Positions 27,445-39,612 are shown, numbered from the stretch's first letter. The stretch is DNA of 64,000 nucleotides from Streptococcus mitis (GCF_013305725.1 NZ_CP047883.1:1219001-1283000), one strand, 5' to 3'. Numbers and translations: made by a program. The notes: generated by a model from the letters alone, not told the origin.

Positions 27445-28722
27445 CTAATTAATTTTAACAGTCACATTTGCTTTTGAAACAATCTGATGACCATGATAAA
27501 TATCGTAGTCAATAATAGCTGACCGTCTCGTATGATGAATAATGCGTGCTTGAATTCGCAATATATCATCTATCTGAACAGCCTGCAAAAAGTAGATTAG
27601 CATCTGCTCGATAATGAGATTGCGGCCACTATTAACAACCAAATCTTGAGTCATATGGGTCAAAATTTCTGCCAATACACCATTAGCCAAAACACCGTTC
27701 TTCTCAAGCATAAAGGGTTCCACTGTGATGACTACTTCATCATGGTGATAAGAGAGTTTTTGTCCAATCTGCTCAGAAAAAGTTGGTAGAGCAGAAACTT
27801 GGGAACGACTCATCTTCTCCATGACATCTCGTCGTGTCACAACTCCAAGCAAGGTTTGATTATTTCGAACAACCGGTACCATTTCAAAGTCTTCAGCAAT
27901 CATACGTTGACTCACATTAGCAATATTTGTCGATAATCCAACTAAAAATAGACTACGAGACATGACCTTATCAATTGTAGTACTTGGTGACTTATCACCC
28001 GCATCTCTCATAGTAACAACCCCAACAACGACCTGATGTTGATTGATAACAGGAAAACGGCTGCTACGATTCTTACGTACCAAGTCCAAATAATCTTTAA
28101 CTGTATCTGTCTCTCTCAGAAAACCATATTCATGACTCGGACGATAAAGTTTCTCAACTGTCAAAATATCAGTCTTAATTTGGACATTTGACAAGGCTTT
28201 ATTGATCATAGTCGCAACGGTGAAAGTGTCATGCTTGCTTCTTAAAACAGGAATTCCTTTTTGATTAGCCAGTTTAAGCACATCATCATGAACCTGAAAT
28301 CCACCTGTAACCAGAACTGCATTTTCATTTTCCAATGCTAACAACTGAATACGGGTTCGATCTCCGACAATCAAGAGTCCCCCATCATGAAGGTAAGATA
28401 AGATATTTTGCTCAGTCATGGCACCGATTGAGAACTTACTAAATTCTCTCTCTAAACCTTCTTGACCAGCTAGAACCTCAGAAGAAGTCACTTCTGCAAT
28501 TTCAGCAAAAGTTAATCTCTCTATAGCAACTTTCTGAGATTTAACACGGATAGTACCACTTCTTGGGCGAGTCTCTACAATTCCACGGTTTTCAGCTTCC
28601 TTGATAGCCCGATAGGCCGTTCCATCACTGACTCCTAGATGGTTGGAAATACTTCGAACACTGACTCTTTTACCAACGGGTAATTCTTCCAAATAGCTTA
28701 GAATTTCTTGGTGTTTACTCAT
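27445..28722 (-). CDS. YtoI-like regulator: HTH, DRTGG, two CBS and hotdog domains
   Basis: A 425-residue protein. A winged-HTH lies at about 15-60 (VRSISNHLGVSDGTAYRAI), a DRTGG domain at about 75-185 (LIVGDRTRIQLLALENENAVLVTGG), a CBS pair at about 195-315 (SSRFPVINQHQVVVGVVTMR and MVPVVRNNQTLLGVVTRRD), and a hotdog-fold thioesterase-like domain at about 330-425. CBS and DRTGG domains suggest adenine-nucleotide or cyclic-dinucleotide sensing. Target genes are unknown. The start overlaps the end of the GNAT gene by 8 bases. Confidence 0.85.
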   Translation of the reverse strand: MSKHQEILSYLEELPVGKRVSVRSISNHLGVSDGTAYRAIKEAENRGIVETRPRSGTIRVKSQKVAIERLTFAEIAEVTSSEVLAGQEGLEREFSKFSIGAMTEQNILSYLHDGGLLIVGDRTRIQLLALENENAVLVTGGFQVHDDVLKLANQKGIPVLRSKHDTFTVATMINKALSNVQIKTDILTVEKLYRPSHEYGFLRETDTVKDYLDLVRKNRSSRFPVINQHQVVVGVVTMRDAGDKSPSTTIDKVMSRSLFLVGLSTNIANVSQRMIAEDFEMVPVVRNNQTLLGVVTRRDVMEKMSRSQVSALPTFSEQIGQKLSYHHDEVVITVEPFMLEKNGVLANGVLAEILTHMTQDLVVNSGRNLIIEQMLIYFLQAVQIDDILRIQARIIHHTRRSAIIDYDIYHGHQIVSKANVTVKIN

Positions 28723-29266
28723 TAATTTCTCCCTTTACAAAGCGAAACTCAAGATAATCTCGCATTTTCCTTGTATAGCGATCACTTCCTTTAAACTGAC
28801 GAATCAATCGAAATCCAGACTTAATAGCAACCCGTTGACTAGCTTCATTTTCAAGGTGGGTAATGATGAATAATTGTTTTAAACCAAGTTCCTCAAAAGA
28901 AAGTTGGCAAAGTTTTTTAACAACTTCTGTCATAAAACCTTTAGACCATGAATCTTTTCTCAAAAAATAACCGAGTTCTGCTTCTTTTTTTATTTCATCT
29001 AGCTTTTCAAACTTAATTGAACCAATCATTTTTTCAGTTTTCTTATCACAAATAGCCCATACCCCTAAAGGAGCCTTCATAAAATAATTGGCCAGTGCAT
29101 ATTGACTTTCTTCTGGACTAGCTTGACTTGGAAAAATGAATTGTAAATTTTCTGGATTTGAAGCTATCTCATGGAAGTCCTTACTATCACTAAAAAAGAA
29201 AGGACGCAAATACAAGCGATCCGTTTCAAAAAAAGAAAACATTGCTAATTTGGTCCAAATATTCAT
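28715..29266 (-). CDS. GNAT-family N-acetyltransferase, RimJ/RimL type
   Basis: A 183-residue protein with the GNAT elements RLYLRPFFFSDSKDFHEI, IGSIKFEKLDEIKKEAELGY and KQLFIITHLENEASQRVAIKSGF. RimJ/RimL-like enzymes acetylate protein N-termini or small amines. The acceptor is unknown. ATG at 29266 is 5 bases after AGGGG, and a GTG 6 bases further upstream is possible. It starts 15 bases after the murA stop and overlaps the regulator gene. Confidence 0.85.
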   Translation of the reverse strand: MNIWTKLAMFSFFETDRLYLRPFFFSDSKDFHEIASNPENLQFIFPSQASPEESQYALANYFMKAPLGVWAICDKKTEKMIGSIKFEKLDEIKKEAELGYFLRKDSWSKGFMTEVVKKLCQLSFEELGLKQLFIITHLENEASQRVAIKSGFRLIRQFKGSDRYTRKMRDYLEFRFVKGEINE

Positions 29267-29281
29267 AAACACCCCTACGGT

Positions 29282-30541
29282 TTATTCTTCAACAAGTGTA
29301 ATATCCGCTCCTAGATTACGTAATTTTTCAATAATATCAGAATAACCACGTAAAATGAACTCAATATTTGTAATTTCAGTTTTACCTTCAGCCATCAGTC
29401 CAGCGATGACAAGTGCGGCCCCAGCTCTAAGATCAGTAGCTTTTACATTTGCACCACGTAAACTACGGCCACCAGTATATAAAATATGGTCGTTTGTAGT
29501 CGTAATATCCGCATCCATCTTTGCTAGTTCAAAAACATGGTTTACACGTTTTTCATAAATGGTATCAATAATGGTACCACGCCCCTCTGCTGTTAACAAG
29601 AGAGGAGTAATTGGTTGTTGCAAGTCAGTAGCAAAGCCTGGGTAAGGAGCTGTCTTAATATTGATTGCTTTCAAATTAGACTGTTCTTCGACAAAAATAC
29701 TGTCTTCAGATACAGTCATTCTCACACCCATCTCTTCCAACTTAGCGATGAATCCTTCTAAGTGTTCGTATAATACATTGTTGATACGAATTCCCTTACC
29801 GACTGCAGCAGCTAAGGAAATGTATGTTCCCGCTTCAATACGGTCTGGAATCACCTGATGACGAGTTCCATGTAGTCTTTCAACACCATCAATAATGATG
29901 ATATTGGTCCCAGCACCACGGATATGGGCTCCCATATTATTCAAAAGTGTCGCAACGTCAATAATCTCAGGTTCACGGGCTGCATTTTCAATAATCGTAC
30001 GACCATTTGCTTTAACAGCAGCAATCATCGTATTTATCGTCGCACCCACGCTAACCGTATCCATGTAAATACTTGCTCCATGAAGTCCTGTATCTTTAGC
30101 AGATAACTTCATATTATCTCCCTCGTAGCTAACAGTTGCTCCCATAGCTTCAAAAGCCTTAAGGTGTAAGTCAATAGGGCGAGGTCCCAAATCACATCCA
30201 CCAGGTAAACCAACAGTAGCTTCACCAAAGCGACCTAAAAGACTTCCATAAAAATAATAAGATGCACGAAGACTATTGATTTTTCCATAAGGCATTGGAA
30301 TATTTTGAACACCTCTTGGATCAATCTCTAACACATCGTCATAACGCTTAACGGTAGCGCCCATCAATTCCATAATTTCGACAAGACTTGCCACATCCGA
30401 AATATCTGGAACACAATCCAAAGTCACAACATCATCTGCCAAGATAATAGCTGGAATCAAAGCTACAACACTATTTTTTGCACCACTAATGGTAATCTCA
30501 CCTTGCAGGGGCAAGCCACCATTGATAACAATTTTTCTCAT
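29282..30541 (-). CDS. murA: UDP-N-acetylglucosamine 1-carboxyvinyltransferase
   Basis: A 419-residue enzyme with K22 (GAKNS), the fosfomycin-target catalytic cysteine C116 in [16 protein letters not shown], and full-length inside-out alpha/beta barrels. It commits UDP-GlcNAc to peptidoglycan synthesis by adding enolpyruvate from PEP. Streptococci usually carry two paralogues, and I cannot say which one this is. An extended -10 TGGTATAAT lies at 30597-30592. The ribosome site is weak. Confidence 0.95.
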   Translation of the reverse strand: MRKIVINGGLPLQGEITISGAKNSVVALIPAIILADDVVTLDCVPDISDVASLVEIMELMGATVKRYDDVLEIDPRGVQNIPMPYGKINSLRASYYFYGSLLGRFGEATVGLPGGCDLGPRPIDLHLKAFEAMGATVSYEGDNMKLSAKDTGLHGASIYMDTVSVGATINTMIAAVKANGRTIIENAAREPEIIDVATLLNNMGAHIRGAGTNIIIIDGVERLHGTRHQVIPDRIEAGTYISLAAAVGKGIRINNVLYEHLEGFIAKLEEMGVRMTVSEDSIFVEEQSNLKAINIKTAPYPGFATDLQQPITPLLLTAEGRGTIIDTIYEKRVNHVFELAKMDADITTTNDHILYTGGRSLRGANVKATDLRAGAALVIAGLMAEGKTEITNIEFILRGYSDIIEKLRNLGADITLVEE

Positions 30542-30657
30542 TTTAAATTTTTAATACTCTTTCAAAATTTCTAAAAAGGTCTTTCCAGTCTATTATACCA
30601 TAAATTTTAATATTTTCCCATTGCTCTTATTAAAATCATCCCCTTTTTGCCCCCTAA

Positions 30658-30705
30658 TACAAAAAAGCCCATCATACATGCTAGAAAGCTTGATATGATA
30701 GGCTA
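30658..30705 (-). terminator. Terminator of pfkA-pyk
   Basis: AGCCTATCATA with TATGATGGGCT (one mismatch) followed by TTTTTTG on the minus strand. Confidence 0.8.
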
Positions 30706-30717
30706 TTTTTCTATTAA

Positions 30718-32223
30718 TTAACGTACTGTACGGATACGCATTGTGTTTGTACGAACAGCTTCTCCAAGTGGTACACCAGCTACGATAACGATATCGTCAC
30801 CTGATTGTACAAGACCTGCTTCAACTGCTTTACGTTCAGCAATTTCGAACATATCATCAGTTGAAGATGGAGCATCTGTCAACATTGGGATAACACCCCA
30901 GTTCAACATCAATCCACGTTCTGTCAATTCGTCGAAGGTCAATGCCAAGATGTCAGCATTTGGACGGTATTTAGAGATCAAACGTGCAGTGTGACCTGTC
31001 TTAGTAAGAGTTACAACCAATTTGATATCCATTGAGTTAGTAGCATCTTTAACAGCTGAAGCCATTACTTCTGTCTTAGAGTTACGTTCAAATGAATCTG
31101 AGTTCAAACGTCCGTATTCGTTAAGAAGAGTTTGAGCGTTCTTGTCAATTGTAGCCATTGTAGTTACTGACTCAAGTGGGTATTTACCATTTGCAGACTC
31201 ACCTGAAAGCATTGTTGCGTCAGTTCCATCGATAACAGCGTTAAATACGTCTGATACTTCTGAACGAGTTGCACGTGGTTTTTCAGTCATTGTTTCAAGC
31301 ATGTTTGTTGCAGTGATAACAACTTTACCTGCAGCATTGACTTTAGTGATAATCATTTTTTGGTAAACTGGAACCATTTCGAATGGTACTTCGATACCCA
31401 TGTCACCACGAGCGATCATGATACCATCAGCAGCTTCGATGATTTCATCCAAGTTATCGATACCTTGTTGGTTTTCGATTTTAGCGAACAATTGAACATG
31501 TCCATTTCCAGTTTCTTCACAGATTGCACGAACTTCGTTCACGTCTTTAGCAGTACGTACGAATGAAATCGCGATGAAGTTGATACCTTGTTCAAGACCG
31601 AAGCGGATATCATCGTTATCACGATCAGCAAGAGCTGGGAAAGGAATTTTAGTGTTAGGAATGTTAACACCTTTTTGTTTAGCAATTACGCCATCGTTTT
31701 CAACTTCAACTTCAAATTCACGAGTTGCATCATCTTTAGCAACCACACGAAGACCAAGTTTACCATCGTCAACCAAAACTTGACGACCAACTTCAACATC
31801 ATCATAGATATCAAGAGCACCAGCAACGTTCAATGCGATTACATCACGAGTTGATTTGATTCCTTGCTTAGTCGCAACACGAATTTTTTCACCAGTTGTG
31901 TAAGAGTACTCTTTTGCATCTCCTTCAAACAATTCAGTACGGATTTCTGGTCCTTTTGTATCAAGAAGGAAACCAACTTTTTTACCTGCAAGTTTTTCAG
32001 CAAGTTTAACAGTTGCCATACGGTCACCTTGTTCTTGGTGGTCACCGTGTGAGAAGTTGAAACGGAATGTATTAGCACCAGCTTCAATCAATTTAGCAAT
32101 GTTTTTAGCTGAAGCTTCAACATCAAGTTTTTCACCCCAGTATCCGTCATCACCGAATTTTTTACCACCACGGATTTCTACCGCAGGTCCCAAAGTTGCA
32201 ACGATTTTTACACGTTTGTTCAT
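30718..32223 (-). CDS. pyk: Pyruvate kinase
   Basis: A 501-residue glycolytic enzyme with an N-terminal KIVATLGPA, the signature AKIENQQGIDNLDEI with the catalytic lysine, MIARGDMGIEVPFE, TNMLETM and ATRSEVSDV, then a C-terminal regulatory domain. It makes pyruvate and ATP from PEP and ADP. ATG at 32223 has AAAGGAGTC. It lies 58 bases after pfkA, a spacer with only a small GACC-TTTTT-GGTC hairpin, so the two are co-transcribed. Confidence 0.97.
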   Translation of the reverse strand: MNKRVKIVATLGPAVEIRGGKKFGDDGYWGEKLDVEASAKNIAKLIEAGANTFRFNFSHGDHQEQGDRMATVKLAEKLAGKKVGFLLDTKGPEIRTELFEGDAKEYSYTTGEKIRVATKQGIKSTRDVIALNVAGALDIYDDVEVGRQVLVDDGKLGLRVVAKDDATREFEVEVENDGVIAKQKGVNIPNTKIPFPALADRDNDDIRFGLEQGINFIAISFVRTAKDVNEVRAICEETGNGHVQLFAKIENQQGIDNLDEIIEAADGIMIARGDMGIEVPFEMVPVYQKMIITKVNAAGKVVITATNMLETMTEKPRATRSEVSDVFNAVIDGTDATMLSGESANGKYPLESVTTMATIDKNAQTLLNEYGRLNSDSFERNSKTEVMASAVKDATNSMDIKLVVTLTKTGHTARLISKYRPNADILALTFDELTERGLMLNWGVIPMLTDAPSSTDDMFEIAERKAVEAGLVQSGDDIVIVAGVPLGEAVRTNTMRIRTVR

Positions 32224-32281
32224 GATTTTTGTGACTCCTTTATATATATGACCTTTTTGGTCTTATTAACTAAATTATAAA

Positions 32282-33289
<1,008 letters not shown>

Positions 33290-33370
33290 TTAGTTTATGC
33301 TCCTTTTTCTTTTAACATTCCTACTGATTATATCACATTTAAATGGAAAATTCTTCTATTTTCCGTAATT

Positions 33371-36300
33371 TTAGTGATAAATCGTTTTCATAGCAATTTT
33401 ATCCAATTTCGCTTCTAATTCATTGGATTTAGTCACAAAATATTGGGAAGAAACAATTGTTTTCTGTTCCTCTTCATACCTGATGATGACTGGGATTGAG
33501 CCTTTATACTGGTCTAAGATATTTGAAATTTCTTTATCATATTCATGATTTTTAACCTGAATCCAGAATCGTTCAGCCACTGCTTCTTTCAAATCTTGTG
33601 CAATCATTTGCAGACGGTCATCTCTTGATTGAATCTTACCGTTGATGTAGTAGAACTTTCCTTCAGATAGGAGAGAGGAAAATTTTCGATACTGATCTGA
33701 AAATACTGTAACATCCATCCGAGACTTACTGTCGTGAACCTGTAGAAAGGCCATATTCTCGCCTTTTTTAGTTCGAATTACTTTTATTTTTTGCACTTCA
33801 ACTAGAAGAGTTGCATTTGCTCCCTCAATAAGATTAGCAATTGGGGTTGTCGGATATAGGGATTGTTTAGCGAGAGTTTGTAGAGGATGGGCACTGATAC
33901 CTACCCCAATCAGTTCTTGTTCCTTGTAAAACTTCTCTGCCTCTGTTAAATCATCAGCCTCAGTCCAACTATAATTTGTATCTGCAAAGAGCCCACCCAA
34001 CTCCTCAACGAAAACAAATAAGTTAGGTAGGTTCACTAAAATCTTCTGGCGATTTTTGTCAAATTCATCAAAGAGCCCCAGTTCAACTAAAGGCGTCAAA
34101 AGTGAGAGTTTCTTGTAATTCTTAGGAAGACGTGTGACGAAATCTTCAATACTTGAGAAAGGACGGTTTTCAATAATCCAATAAGAAAAATCTCTTGGCA
34201 TCCCCTTAATCGCTTTCAAACCTAGGTAAATTTTCTTTTGAACAATCTTATCATGATAGGGAATACTATTAATCGCTAAAGGTGCCACTTCAAATCCCAT
34301 CTGCAATGCATCTACAATATAATCACTACTTGAATAATTCAACATGACTTGAAAGAAAATAGCAGGATAGTGCGTCTTGAAATAAGCAAGTTGGAATGCC
34401 AGTGCTGAGTAAGCATAGGCGTGGGATCTATTAAATCCATAACCTGCAAACTTTTCCATCACTGTAAAAACTTGTTTAGCTTTCTCTTTTGAATGACCGA
34501 GTTTAACTGCACCAGTGATAAAATCTTCCTTCATCAAATGCATCTCTTTAGCATTTTTCTTACCCATGGCACGTCTGAGAATGTCGGCTTTACCAAGACT
34601 GAATCCTCCAAAGCGCTGAGCTACCTGCATAACTTGCTCTTGATAGAGCATGATACCGTAAGTTGATGACAGGATGTCCTCCAAGGAAGGATCTAGCACC
34701 GTCACTTTTTCTTTGCCATTCTTGCGAGCCACAAAATTGTCGATATAATCACTAGCACCTGGTCTGTTAAGGGATGTTGTTGCCACCACTTCTTCGAAGA
34801 CTTGTGGTTTGACCCGTTTCAAGAGCCGAATGGCTCCAGATTGTTCAAATTGGAAAATCCCTTTCGTATTTCCAGCTGCAAAGAGAGCCAAGGTTTCTTT
34901 ATCTTCCAAATCAATCTCTTCGATTTTGAGATGAACACCCTCTGACTCCGCAAGTAATTCTTGCATTTTTTGTACGAAAGTCAGGTTACGTAAACCAAGA
35001 AAATCCATTTTTAGAAGTCCATTAGCTTCAACACCATGAGCATCATACTGGGTGATGAGCATATCCTCACCATATTTTAGAGGAATATAGTCTGTCAAGT
35101 CTTGGTCACTCATAACGACTCCTGCCGCATGGATAGAGGTCTGACGAGGATAACCTTCAATCTTTCGAGCAATATCAAAAGCTTTTTGGTACTCAATCTT
35201 ACTATTTATGACCTGTCTAAATTGCAAATTCTTTTCATAGGCCGTCGTTAGCGTATCTCGAAAACTGATTTTTTTCGTAATATTTGTTAATTCGTACTCT
35301 GGAACACCATAGCGTTTGAAAACATCACGAATTGCCTGTTTTGCTCCAAAGGTCGAATAAGTGACAATCTGCGCCACGTGTTGACTGCCATACCGATCAC
35401 GAACATAACGAATGAACTCTGGTCTATAAAGGTCTGGAATGTCAATATCAATATCAGGCATGGTATATCGTTCACGATTAAGGAAACGTTCAAAAATCAG
35501 ATTTTTCTCTACAGGGTCAATCCCTGTGATATCAAGTGAGTAGGCGACCAAACTACCCACAGCAGAACCACGCCCCATTCCCATATAGTAGCCTTGGGAA
35601 CGTCCAAAACGTAGCAAATCCCAAACTACAAGAAAATAGTCGTCAAATCCCATATCATGAATCACAGCTAATTCCTCATTCAGTCGCTCATGATAGATAG
35701 CTGAGGTTAGTCCCTTGGCTATCAGTCCCTGCTCAGCCCTCTCTCTAAGTTCTTCTACTGCAGGTCTTTCAGGGTTAAAACGAGGGAGTTTTAAACTTGG
35801 ATCAAGTTGGTAGCTAACATTTCCTATCAAACCTTGGAGATTGGCAAGCGCCTGAGGAAAGCGATTTTTAAATATTCCTTCTAATTCTGAGGCTGGTAGA
35901 AAGAACCCTGGTTGTGAATGCACATCCACTTCTCTCAGACTGATATTATCTTTGACTGCCGACAAGATTTGCAAAACCTGTATATCTTCTTTCTCAAAAG
36001 AGTTGACCTGATACAGTGGAAGAATAGGTTTGGTAAAGACTTCTTGGTGAGTATCGGGACTAACCCCAATAAAATAATCATGACCTAAATCCAGCTGATC
36101 GATTCCATCAAAATAAGAAACAATAACAGCAACATCCTCAAGGTGACTGGTAAAGTCAGACCAATTTTTTCGTCCCGTCATTTTTAAAGTGGATAACTTC
36201 ATCAACTCTTGGTAACCTTTAGTAGATAGAGCTAGAAAACGGAAAGAGATCGCTTTCTCGTCTATAATCAAGGTCATTTCAAGACCAATTAGAGGTTGGA

Positions 36301-36472
36301 TTCCATATTTTCGAGTCACTTCTAAAAAATGATAGGCTCCATAGAGATTATCCACATCCATAATAGCAAGGTGAGAATAACCATAGTTTTTAGCTATTTG
36401 TACATATTTTTCAATCGAAACTACACTTTCCATAAAACTATAAACTGTTTTGGTGTCAAGTTGTGCAATCAT
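33371..36472 (-). CDS. dnaE: DNA polymerase III alpha subunit DnaE
   Basis: A 1033-residue C-family polymerase. An N-terminal PHP domain (about 1-200) precedes palm motifs (MGMGRGSAVGSLVAY, YTMPDIDIDIPD), DASEs of the thumb and fingers (QFEQSGAIRLLKRVKP), tandem HhH near 750, and an OB-fold near 880-970 (IKVIRTKKGENMAFLQVHD). DnaE works with PolC in Gram-positive replication, extending primers mainly on the lagging strand. An extended -10 TGGTATAAT lies at 36508-36503, and AGGAGAGG precedes the ATG. Confidence 0.95.
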   Translation of the reverse strand: MIAQLDTKTVYSFMESVVSIEKYVQIAKNYGYSHLAIMDVDNLYGAYHFLEVTRKYGIQPLIGLEMTLIIDEKAISFRFLALSTKGYQELMKLSTLKMTGRKNWSDFTSHLEDVAVIVSYFDGIDQLDLGHDYFIGVSPDTHQEVFTKPILPLYQVNSFEKEDIQVLQILSAVKDNISLREVDVHSQPGFFLPASELEGIFKNRFPQALANLQGLIGNVSYQLDPSLKLPRFNPERPAVEELRERAEQGLIAKGLTSAIYHERLNEELAVIHDMGFDDYFLVVWDLLRFGRSQGYYMGMGRGSAVGSLVAYSLDITGIDPVEKNLIFERFLNRERYTMPDIDIDIPDLYRPEFIRYVRDRYGSQHVAQIVTYSTFGAKQAIRDVFKRYGVPEYELTNITKKISFRDTLTTAYEKNLQFRQVINSKIEYQKAFDIARKIEGYPRQTSIHAAGVVMSDQDLTDYIPLKYGEDMLITQYDAHGVEANGLLKMDFLGLRNLTFVQKMQELLAESEGVHLKIEEIDLEDKETLALFAAGNTKGIFQFEQSGAIRLLKRVKPQVFEEVVATTSLNRPGASDYIDNFVARKNGKEKVTVLDPSLEDILSSTYGIMLYQEQVMQVAQRFGGFSLGKADILRRAMGKKNAKEMHLMKEDFITGAVKLGHSKEKAKQVFTVMEKFAGYGFNRSHAYAYSALAFQLAYFKTHYPAIFFQVMLNYSSSDYIVDALQMGFEVAPLAINSIPYHDKIVQKKIYLGLKAIKGMPRDFSYWIIENRPFSSIEDFVTRLPKNYKKLSLLTPLVELGLFDEFDKNRQKILVNLPNLFVFVEELGGLFADTNYSWTEADDLTEAEKFYKEQELIGVGISAHPLQTLAKQSLYPTTPIANLIEGANATLLVEVQKIKVIRTKKGENMAFLQVHDSKSRMDVTVFSDQYRKFSSLLSEGKFYYINGKIQSRDDRLQMIAQDLKEAVAERFWIQVKNHEYDKEISNILDQYKGSIPVIIRYEEEQKTIVSSQYFVTKSNELEAKLDKIAMKTIYH

Positions 36473-36514
36473 GAACTCACCTCTCCTATTTTGATATACT
36501 TCTATTATACCATT

Positions 36515-36622
36515 TTACACCCCATATTTCTTAATCAGTCCATTAAGTACGAACTGATCATCCTTATCCAATTCTAAACAGTAGTATAAAACAGATTCTA
36601 CAAAAATTAACTTATTTTTATA
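36515..36622 (-). pseudogene. Possible 3' fragment of an unidentified gene
   Basis: About 35 open codons without a start, ending YYCLELDKDDQFVLNGLIKK, then YGV and TAA. The composition looks like a real acidic protein end and not random AT-rich DNA, but I do not recognise it. It lies directly over the dnaE promoter. Confidence 0.25.
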
Positions 36623-36837
36623 TTATTATGTTTTAAATAACAATTCAAAACATTTTTATACTATATAAAGAATAATAAAACAAACATATATATTTTTTTG
36701 TGATTTAGAAATCTTTAAACATGAGTATATTTTGTATTTTATTTACTGTAAATTATCATAAGTAACAGTGAATCTATACTCTATTTTTAAATTTATTTCA
36801 TTAGGGTTTATTTATTCCATTTTTCCCATTTTTTTGA

Positions 36838-36843
36838 TATAAT
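36838..36843 (+). promoter_or_regulatory. Extended -10 promoter of pepX
   Basis: TGATATAAT, 30 bases upstream of the ATG, with a good AAAGGAG ribosome site between. Confidence 0.65.
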
Positions 36844-36873
36844 AAATTTAGTGTTTTTTCAAAGGAGAATACT

Positions 36874-39162
36874 ATGCATTTTAATCAATTCAGCTATCTA
36901 GCATTTTCTAGTTCGCAATTGTTAAATGAATTGGAAAAGCTAGGGCTAAATCTATCACCACATCTGCCTTCAAAAAAGCAGTTTGAACACTTCATTCGTT
37001 GGAGTTTTTTTACTTACTCCAATACTGACTATGCTCTATCTACAATCTCGATAGATAAGGACACTGACTTTCTGACTTTTTGTCAGTCAGACAAAGAACT
37101 GACTGCAGATATTTTCTATACTGTAGTCTTTCAGCTCTTAGGTTTTTCTTATTTGATTGACTTTGAAGACAGTGATGTTTTTCGTAAAGAGACTGGTTTT
37201 CCTATAGTATATGGTGACTTGATTAAAAATCTCTATCAGTTACTCAATACTCGCACTAAAAAGGGGAACACTCTTATCGACCAACTTATCAGTGACGGTC
37301 TTATTCCGGAGGATAATGACTACCACTACTTTAACGGTAAGAGTTTGTCTACTTTTTCTAGTCATGATGTCATTCGTGAAGTTGTTTACGTTGAGACTCG
37401 TGTCGATACTGACCGAAAAGGGCTACCAGACTTAGTCAAGGTCAGCATTATTCGTCCTCGTTATGACGGGCAAATCCCTGCTATCATGACAGCCAGTCCC
37501 TATCATCAAGGAACAAATGATAAAGCTAGCGATAAAGCTCTTTACAAGATGGAGGGCAATCTCGAGGTTAAACCTGCTCATAAGATTGAGCTAGAGGAGC
37601 CTCAACTAAATCTTGTCCAACCTCATGGCCAAGCTGAACTTGTGTCAGAAGCTGAGGAAAAGCTAACGCACATCAACGCTAGCTATACTCTCAACGACTA
37701 CTTCCTTCCACGAGGTTTTGCTAATCTATATGTTTCAGGTGTTGGTACCAAAGACTCTACAGGTTTCATGACTAATGGAGACTACCAGCAAATCGAAGCT
37801 TATAAAAATGTCATCGATTGGCTTAATGGTCGTTGCCGTGCCTTCACTGACCACACGCGCCAGCGTCAAGTCAAGGCTGACTGGTCAAACGGAAAAGTTG
37901 CCACAACGGGACTTTCCTATCTAGGTACTATGTCCAATGGTTTAGCAACTACAGGTGTCGATGGTTTAGAAGTTATCATTGCCGAGGCTGGCATTTCTTC
38001 ATGGTACAACTACTACCGTGAAAACGGTCTGGTAACTAGCCCAGGTGGTTATCCAGGTGAGGACTTTGACTCTCTTGCTGAACTAACCTACTCTCGTAAT
38101 CTCTTGGCTGGCGACTATATTCGTAGTAACGAAGCTCACCAAGCTGATTTGGAAAAGGTAAAAGAGCAACTGGATCGCAAATCTGGCGACTACAATCAGT
38201 TTTGGCATGACCGCAATTATCTGCTCAATGCCCATCAAGTAAAGGCTGAGGTTGTCTTTACCCACGGGTCTCAGGATTGGAATGTCAAACCACTTCATGT
38301 TTACCAGATGTTCCATGCTCTACCTGCTCATATCAATAAGCATCTCTTTTTCCATAATGGTGCCCATGTTTACATGAACAACTGGCAATCCATTGACTTC
38401 CGTGAATCCATGAATGCCTTATTGACTAAGAAATTATTGGGACAGGAAACGGAATACCAACTTCCTACTGTTATCTGGCAGGACAATACAGCTCCTCAGG
38501 CTTGGTTATCACTTGATAATTTCGGTAATCAAGAAAACTTTGAAACCTTCTCGCTTGGTCAAGAAGAACAGGTCATTCAAAACCAGTATTCAGATAAGGA
38601 TTTTGATCGTTATGGTAAGACCTACCAAACCTTCAATACAGAACTCTATCAAGGGAAAGCCAATCAAATCACCATTGACCTTCCTGTAACCAAAGCTCTT
38701 CACTTGAACGGTCGAGCTCAACTCAAGCTTCGTATCAAATCCAGCACAAACAAGGGTCTTTTATCTGCTCAACTACTGGAACATGGTCAAAAGAAATACC
38801 TACAACCTTATCCAGCTGTTTTAAGTGCTAGAACCATTGACAACGGTCGCTACCACATGTTGGAAAATCTCTGTGAATTACCATTTAGACCAAATGCACA
38901 ACGAGTCGTGACAAAAGGCTATCTCAATTTACAAAATAGAAATGATTTACTGTTAGTAGAGGATATTACTGCAGATGAATGGATGGATATCCAGTTTGAA
39001 CTGCAACCGACTATTTACAAGTTAAAAGAAGGAGACACTCTCCGTTTAGTCCTCTATACTACTGACTTTGAAATCACCATACGTGACAACACCGCTTACC
39101 ACCTAACTGTTGATCTTGAACAGTCTACTCTTATCCTACCTTGTCAAAAGGTAGAATACTAG
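36874..39162 (+). CDS. pepX: Xaa-Pro dipeptidyl-peptidase
   Basis: A 762-residue S15 serine peptidase. The nucleophile lies in [17 protein letters not shown] (about 345-361), the acid in [10 protein letters not shown] and the histidine in [10 protein letters not shown], followed by a C-terminal jelly-roll domain. It releases Xaa-Pro dipeptides during peptide use. Length matches lactic-acid-bacterial PepX (about 760). The first 70 residues look more divergent from the pneumococcal enzyme I remember than the rest does. A degenerate second copy of its 3' end lies at 39315-39612. Confidence 0.96.
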   Translation: MHFNQFSYLAFSSSQLLNELEKLGLNLSPHLPSKKQFEHFIRWSFFTYSNTDYALSTISIDKDTDFLTFCQSDKELTADIFYTVVFQLLGFSYLIDFEDSDVFRKETGFPIVYGDLIKNLYQLLNTRTKKGNTLIDQLISDGLIPEDNDYHYFNGKSLSTFSSHDVIREVVYVETRVDTDRKGLPDLVKVSIIRPRYDGQIPAIMTASPYHQGTNDKASDKALYKMEGNLEVKPAHKIELEEPQLNLVQPHGQAELVSEAEEKLTHINASYTLNDYFLPRGFANLYVSGVGTKDSTGFMTNGDYQQIEAYKNVIDWLNGRCRAFTDHTRQRQVKADWSNGKVATTGLSYLGTMSNGLATTGVDGLEVIIAEAGISSWYNYYRENGLVTSPGGYPGEDFDSLAELTYSRNLLAGDYIRSNEAHQADLEKVKEQLDRKSGDYNQFWHDRNYLLNAHQVKAEVVFTHGSQDWNVKPLHVYQMFHALPAHINKHLFFHNGAHVYMNNWQSIDFRESMNALLTKKLLGQETEYQLPTVIWQDNTAPQAWLSLDNFGNQENFETFSLGQEEQVIQNQYSDKDFDRYGKTYQTFNTELYQGKANQITIDLPVTKALHLNGRAQLKLRIKSSTNKGLLSAQLLEHGQKKYLQPYPAVLSARTIDNGRYHMLENLCELPFRPNAQRVVTKGYLNLQNRNDLLLVEDITADEWMDIQFELQPTIYKLKEGDTLRLVLYTTDFEITIRDNTAYHLTVDLEQSTLILPCQKVEY

Positions 39163-39314
39163 ACTTTCAATATGGAAGATTTCCACTTGAACAGTTGAAA
39201 CAAACATAAAATTGGTATCAAATTCAATCCCTATATAAGCTTATGATAAGTCTACACGGGAGCTAGGACAAAAGATACTAAGACCCTAACCAACATGTGT
39301 ACTCATTAATAATA

Positions 39315-39612
39315 CTCGCTACCACACTACTGTTGGAAAATCTCTGTGAATTAACATTAATCGTAAATTCACAACAAATCGTGACAAAAGGCTACCCTAA
39401 TTGAATGATTTACTGTTAGTAGAGGACACCAATCTAGATAAACAGATAGATACCCAATTCATCTACACTCAACTAGTGACAAGTTAAAAGAAGGAGATTT
39501 TCTCCATATAGTTCTTTATACTACTGACTTTGAAATCATCATACGTGACAATACCGCTTACCACCCGACTGACGATCTCAATCAGTCCACGCTTTCTGTA
39601 CCTTGTACAAGG
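39315..39612 (+). pseudogene. Degenerate duplicate of the 3' end of pepX
   Basis: About 295 bases align with pepX 38847-39152, including TTGGAAAATCTCTGTGAATT, TACTGTTAGTAGAGGA, AAGTTAAAAGAAGGAGA and TACTACTGACTTTGAAATCA. Indels and substitutions break the frame. The 150 bases between the real pepX stop and this copy carry no recognisable gene. The copy runs to ACCTTGTACAAGGAG, which now supplies the ribosome site of argR. Confidence 0.88.

Larger units (their letters stand above)
36473..36873. other. AT-rich divergent intergenic region between dnaE and pepX
   Basis: It contains the dnaE promoter (36508-36503), a short 3' gene fragment at 36515-36622 and the pepX -10 at 36838-36843. Between 36630 and 36800 I see only AT-rich sequence without a frame or repeat. 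Confidence 0.6.

Noticed and set aside
39163..39314. A BOX or RUP repeat between pepX and its duplicate
   Set aside because: I could not find the characteristic BOX A/C arms or RUP ends. The sequence is only vaguely repeat-like.
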